Below, piece by piece: positions 61,237 to 64,000 of a stretch of 64,000 nucleotides of DNA. The notes under the pieces were generated by a model. It ran no database searches and was not told the DNA's origin. It saw only the letters and a list, made by a program, of their open reading frames with translations. The position numbers were made by a program, and so were the translations under genes. Position 1 is the stretch's first letter. Every line of letters begins with the position of its first letter. The DNA is from Paraflavisolibacter caeni. GTDB taxonomy: Bacteria > Bacteroidota > Bacteroidia > Chitinophagales > Chitinophagaceae. The stretch covers positions 62,001 to 126,000 of the forward strand of contig NZ_JAOTIF010000018.1 of NCBI RefSeq assembly GCF_025628885.1. Reading direction: 5' to 3'.

Positions 61237-61443
61237 ATGGTAGCATTTTTCAAACTCACCTCGAAGGCCTCTGGCGAATTAACTGCATTTTTCGAAATGG
61301 ATGTACAAGGAGACAATGAATTGGACTATCTCAATTCTTTAAAAGAAGGTAGTAAAGTCAAACAAATCAGCCGGAAAGAGTATGATAAACTTATGATAGC
61401 AGAGCGGGACAAATGTTTTGTTTTTGATGCGCAACAAGTGTAA
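61237..61443 (+). CDS. 68-residue paralogue 1, unknown function
   Basis: 68 residues: MVAFFKLTSKASGELTAFFE, MDVQGDNELDYLNSLKEGSK, ISRKEYDKLMIAERDKCFVF. It matches the following paralogue over its full length, with one inserted residue in the latter (AFFKLTSK, DLDYLNS/ELDYLNS, KC.FFD-like end). No signal peptide; a small cytoplasmic protein. The pair has retained the same upstream segment, so both were duplicated together. Function unknown. Confidence 0.72.
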   Translation: MVAFFKLTSKASGELTAFFEMDVQGDNELDYLNSLKEGSKVKQISRKEYDKLMIAERDKCFVFDAQQV

Positions 61444-61505
61444 GAACATGACTAAAATCATGTGTTTTTTTATAGACACAGAACTCTTTTAAAGGCTTAT
61501 AATCC

Positions 61506-61531
61506 GTATTTTAGACTCGCCATATAGAAGA
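61506..61531 (+). promoter_or_regulatory. conserved promoter or leader of the 61560 gene
   Basis: Duplicate of the element at 61181-61206, 54 bp before the start codon of the second paralogue instead of 56 bp. Retention in both suggests a functional site rather than drift. Confidence 0.65.
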
Positions 61532-61559
61532 CAACCGTATCTATATTAAAACCGCTCAC

Positions 61560-61766
61560 ATGGGTGCTTTTTTCAAACTCACTTCCAAACATTCCGGAGA
61601 ATTGATTGCATTCTTCGAATTCGATGTCAAAGACGACAACGATTTAGATTATCTCAACTCATTTAAAGAGACCAGTAGTTACGTGCAGCAAATCAGCTTA
61701 GCTGAATATGACCTGCTATTTAGAGAAAAGCGTGGCAAGTGTTATTTTTTTGATTTGAGGGTGTAA
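61560..61766 (+). CDS. 68-residue paralogue 2, unknown function
   Basis: 68 residues: MGAFFKLTSKHSGELIAFFE, FDVKDDNDLDYLNSFKETSS, ISLAEYDLLFREKRGKCYFF. Paralogue of 61237-61443, lying 116 bp downstream, in the same orientation, with its own conserved upstream element. The invariant core (AFFKLTSK, GEL-AFFE, D-N-LDYLNS, KC-F-D) may mark a real functional fold, such as a small regulator. No family recognised. Confidence 0.72.
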   Translation: MGAFFKLTSKHSGELIAFFEFDVKDDNDLDYLNSFKETSSYVQQISLAEYDLLFREKRGKCYFFDLRV

Positions 61767-61853
61767 GATCGCTTGTTATTCGCCTCAGCATGTTGCGAGG
61801 TAAACAAATGTATTATTCCCTCATATTGGTCATGAATTGGCAGCTATAAAGTA

Positions 61854-63026
61854 TTAGCGAATGCTCTGTTTTTTGCAATAGTTGAAAATGGCTCCCAACT
61901 CTGCTCTGCTGATGTAATTCACACCTGGGTATAATTCGCTAGCCAGCAGTAAATCACTGCAAACTTTTGCCTTCTCTGCTTCGGGCATTAGCATAAAGTC
62001 CTCCAAAGTCACAATCACATATTTATTGTCTTGTGGAGCTGTTTTTAGGTTCTCAAACTTATATTTTTTTATCCGGGCAAGTACCCTTTGTTCCAAGGCC
62101 TCCGGCATCAGTGGCTCGACTGTCAAGGCCCTGTCGAATTGCGCAATGGCTTCATCGAAACGAAATTCACGGCTCAGGAGCAGGCCTTCTTTAAAATAGG
62201 TGTCTATACTTGCGCTGTCGATTAACCAGATACGGTAAAAACTCTTGTTTGCGCCTTTGAGATTCCCGGTGCGCAAGTACTCGTAAAACATGGCTGTGTG
62301 GAAAGTGAGGGCAGCTTCTTTTTTTTCCTTAAAGACACCAGTCCTTGACAGGGCCATGCGCCTGATTTTGCCGGTGGAATAATATGTTATAGAAGTATCA
62401 TAGCCGGTTTCTTTTTTCAACCTTAACTCCTGTTTTATTTGGCCATTGTTAAAATACAGTTTTGCATTTCCGCTTGGCTTTCCATTGATACATTCCTCCA
62501 AACGCATGAGTGACCCATTTGGGTAATAATCCATCCACAGGCCATGCATGATGCCATTCTTATAATTCGTAACCAATATTTTGATACCACTTATGTTATA
62601 GTAGGTTTGCGCACCGTCTAATTTCCCGTTCAAAAGTGTTCCTTCGTTTTGTATTTTACCATTGTTGTAGTAATCAATGTATCTTCCACTGTAGGGAATT
62701 CCCCTAAGTGTCCAAACACCCTCCTTTAGAACCATTTGCTTTAGGCTCGGAATTCTCCTCACGCTGTCGGCGCGGCTCCGATATGCTTTAGTGAAAAAAT
62801 AAGTAATGCTATCCACCTCCTTCCAACCCAACAACCGCAAAGAGTCCCGATTGGTGATGACGGAATAGTCGGCGATGTCTTCCGGCAAAATTGGGTCCCA
62901 CGGTGCTGAGTATTTGACAAGGGGAATAGAGTCAAGAATGTAAAGTATTTTATGATATTTGGACTGACCAGATGCAGTCACAATTATCGAAAAGAAACCG
63001 AATAGAAATAGTAAAAGTTTGCTCAT
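61854..63026 (-). CDS. YwqK/MORN-repeat protein with TPR-like end
   Basis: 390 residues with a signal peptide (LLLFLFGFFSIIVTASGQS). Repeats of about 23 residues with Y-x-NG-x-I/K motifs, such as YYNNGKIQNEGTLLNGKLDG, YYPNGSLMRLEECINGKPSG and YFNNGQIKQELRLKKET, are of the YwqK/MORN type (about 115-225). The C-terminal part (about 250-310) has helix pairs like TPR (FRFDEAIAQFDRALTVEPLM). Similar repeats are often annotated as YwqK antitoxin, but no toxin gene lies beside it. It may bind other envelope proteins. Function unknown. Confidence 0.78.
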   Translation of the reverse strand: MSKLLLFLFGFFSIIVTASGQSKYHKILYILDSIPLVKYSAPWDPILPEDIADYSVITNRDSLRLLGWKEVDSITYFFTKAYRSRADSVRRIPSLKQMVLKEGVWTLRGIPYSGRYIDYYNNGKIQNEGTLLNGKLDGAQTYYNISGIKILVTNYKNGIMHGLWMDYYPNGSLMRLEECINGKPSGNAKLYFNNGQIKQELRLKKETGYDTSITYYSTGKIRRMALSRTGVFKEKKEAALTFHTAMFYEYLRTGNLKGANKSFYRIWLIDSASIDTYFKEGLLLSREFRFDEAIAQFDRALTVEPLMPEALEQRVLARIKKYKFENLKTAPQDNKYVIVTLEDFMLMPEAEKAKVCSDLLLASELYPGVNYISRAELGAIFNYCKKQSIR

Positions 63027-63344
63027 CTTAAAAACTCAATAGGGTTTCCGCTACCCTTACTAGCTGCAGATAAACAATGGTGCCTGTGCTATGATGAAAT
63101 CCTGCACTTTGTAATCTTACAGGTATTAGGATAAAGGTAAGGGGAGACAGACAAGGCTTTCCTATCCCTGCCGGATATTTAAAGAAAATTAACTCATGTA
63201 TTCAGTTGAGCAGCACCGTTGCACAAGCCCGGTCTCCCTGCTGCACAAAGCCTGAGGGTTTGCTGTCCTTGCTTTGGTTGAGCGCAGAAAACTTTAGCGA
63301 TTGCTGAAATTCCAGAAAACCTCTAAAACATATCAGAAAAGAAT
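63027..63344. other. intergenic region, no feature recognised
   Basis: About 320 bp between the YwqK protein start and the GH2 terminator. It has no supportable gene and no clear repeat. It may contain the promoter of the minus-strand YwqK gene. Confidence 0.6.
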
Positions 63345-63383
63345 AAAAGGAAAGGCGGGTTGATGGCCCGCCTTTCCTTTTTT
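63345..63383 (-). terminator. terminator of the GH2 gene at the right edge
   Basis: AAAAGGAAAGGCGGG pairs with CCCGCCTTTCCTTTT around a short loop, with T- and A-runs on both sides. It follows the stop of the partial gene. Confidence 0.9.
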
Positions 63384-63407
63384 ATACTATTGTGCTATTT
63401 CCAATTA

Positions 63408-64000
63408 CTAGAAAAGATCATTCACTTTAGGCATGACAAACTGCTTGTTCTCTCCACTTGGTTTGGGCAAGCCGAAGTAGAAGTACAAGGTGCGTTTGAA
63501 AGTGCCATTCAGTTTATTGGGTTCACTTTGAGGACCAAGGGCCGAAGTATTGTAACTAATGTTCAAAGCCAGTTTGGTGCCTATGGGTGGAATGCGGTCG
63601 AGAAACGACAAGTTGCCTACAGGCAGTTCGGGATGCGGACGAACACCGGATAAGCCGTAGAAATCGAACAGACGTACAAATAATCCAGTGTCGGGAGAAG
63701 CTACACAGAACTTGCCTTCCACGGTATTTAATTCCATCCATGTAATATCACCATAATATCCTTTGAATTCAGGAAAGATCCAGGGTGCAGAACCAGTTTG
63801 GGTGTTGTTGTATACATTCTGCCAAACATTATTGGTAACACCTTGCAAACGATTTTTCCAAACGCGGTAAGGACCTTTGCCCAGCCACTTAGCACCCAAT
63901 ACAAAGTTCTCAGGATAGTTAAAACTTATACCGGCAAACTGGTAATTACCGTTTAATTCATATTCATAATCCAACTGTGTCCAGCCACTGGGATAGATCT
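63408..64000 (-). CDS. GH2 beta-galactosidase-like enzyme, C-terminal part
   Basis: The frame is open to the right edge, so only the last 196 complete codons are visible and no start is present. It contains YPENFVLGAKWLGKGPYRVW, KNRLQGVTNNVWQNVYN and FDFYGLSGVRPHPELPVG, typical of the C-terminal beta-sandwich (Bgal small-chain-like) domain of GH2 beta-galactosidases and related PUL enzymes. The catalytic TIM barrel lies outside the window. It would belong to another saccharide locus to the right. Confidence 0.85.
   Translation of the reverse strand, partial: IYPSGWTQLDYEYELNGNYQFAGISFNYPENFVLGAKWLGKGPYRVWKNRLQGVTNNVWQNVYNNTQTGSAPWIFPEFKGYYGDITWMELNTVEGKFCVASPDTGLFVRLFDFYGLSGVRPHPELPVGNLSFLDRIPPIGTKLALNISYNTSALGPQSEPNKLNGTFKRTLYFYFGLPKPSGENKQFVMPKVNDLF

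Noticed and set aside
61854-63026. Toxin-antitoxin system based on the YwqK name
   Set aside because: The label comes only from repeat similarity; no toxin-sized partner lies beside it and the protein has a signal peptide.

Overview
The window reads as chromosome of a member of the Bacteroidota, most likely a soil or plant-associated Chitinophagaceae relative. Supporting signs are SusC/SusD outer-membrane uptake pairs, other TonB-linked beta-barrels, a GLPGLI-family protein, many secreted glycan-degrading enzymes, almost no recognisable Shine-Dalgarno sites, and moderate AT richness. No rRNA, tRNA, CRISPR array, phage or intact insertion sequence was seen.

Region 1 (1-13.8 kb) is a sugar-acid / inositol uptake locus. 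On the minus strand it holds a LacI-controlled set: myo-inositol oxygenase (MIOX), SusC, SusD, a secreted toroid-type protein, a purple-acid-phosphatase-like enzyme and a sodium/solute symporter. A second MIOX-SusC pair lies further left, and its SusC runs off the window. The two MIOX copies are about 80% identical by hand count, and both keep all six expected iron ligands. Both copies are preceded by the same LacI-type operator. The lacI gene itself survives only upstream of the right copy; at the left only a 22-bp internal scrap remains. The gene set suggests release, import and oxidation of myo-inositol (perhaps from a phosphorylated or glycosylated form) to glucuronate.

Region 2 (13.8-18.1 kb) is a patchwork of small accessory genes, mostly on the minus strand: a MNT nucleotidyltransferase antitoxin next to a truncated HepT toxin, a thioredoxin-like protein, a second thioredoxin-like gene that has lost its active site, and small unknown proteins. 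They are separated by short related inverted-repeat elements, so the region has a cassette-like look.

Region 3 (18.1-33.2 kb), mostly plus strand, carries two large TonB-linked beta-barrel proteins, one with a GLPGLI partner and one with a propeller-like partner. It also has an alpha/beta hydrolase, small membrane and lipoproteins, a MutS-like ATPase without a mismatch-binding domain, two stress-type DUF2382 proteins and an SRPBCC protein.

Region 4 (33.2-56.2 kb) is a pectin / rhamnogalacturonan-I degradation cluster, nearly all on the minus strand: GH2, a six-hairpin glycosidase, rhamnogalacturonan acetylesterase, two PL11 rhamnogalacturonan lyases, GH28, GH43 and a DUF4450 protein. An endonuclease V homologue sits between the two lyases. 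Inserted in the opposite direction is a trehalose synthase-maltokinase fusion whose kinase half has lost its catalytic residues. Intergenic spaces here contain simple-word inverted repeats and tracts with an 11-bp period.

Region 5 (56.4-64 kb) holds a lysine/alanine-rich DUF6496 protein, the pyruvate dehydrogenase E1 (aceE) and E2 genes, a tandem pair of 68-residue paralogues with duplicated promoters, a YwqK/MORN-repeat protein, and the C-terminal end of a GH2 beta-galactosidase-like enzyme.
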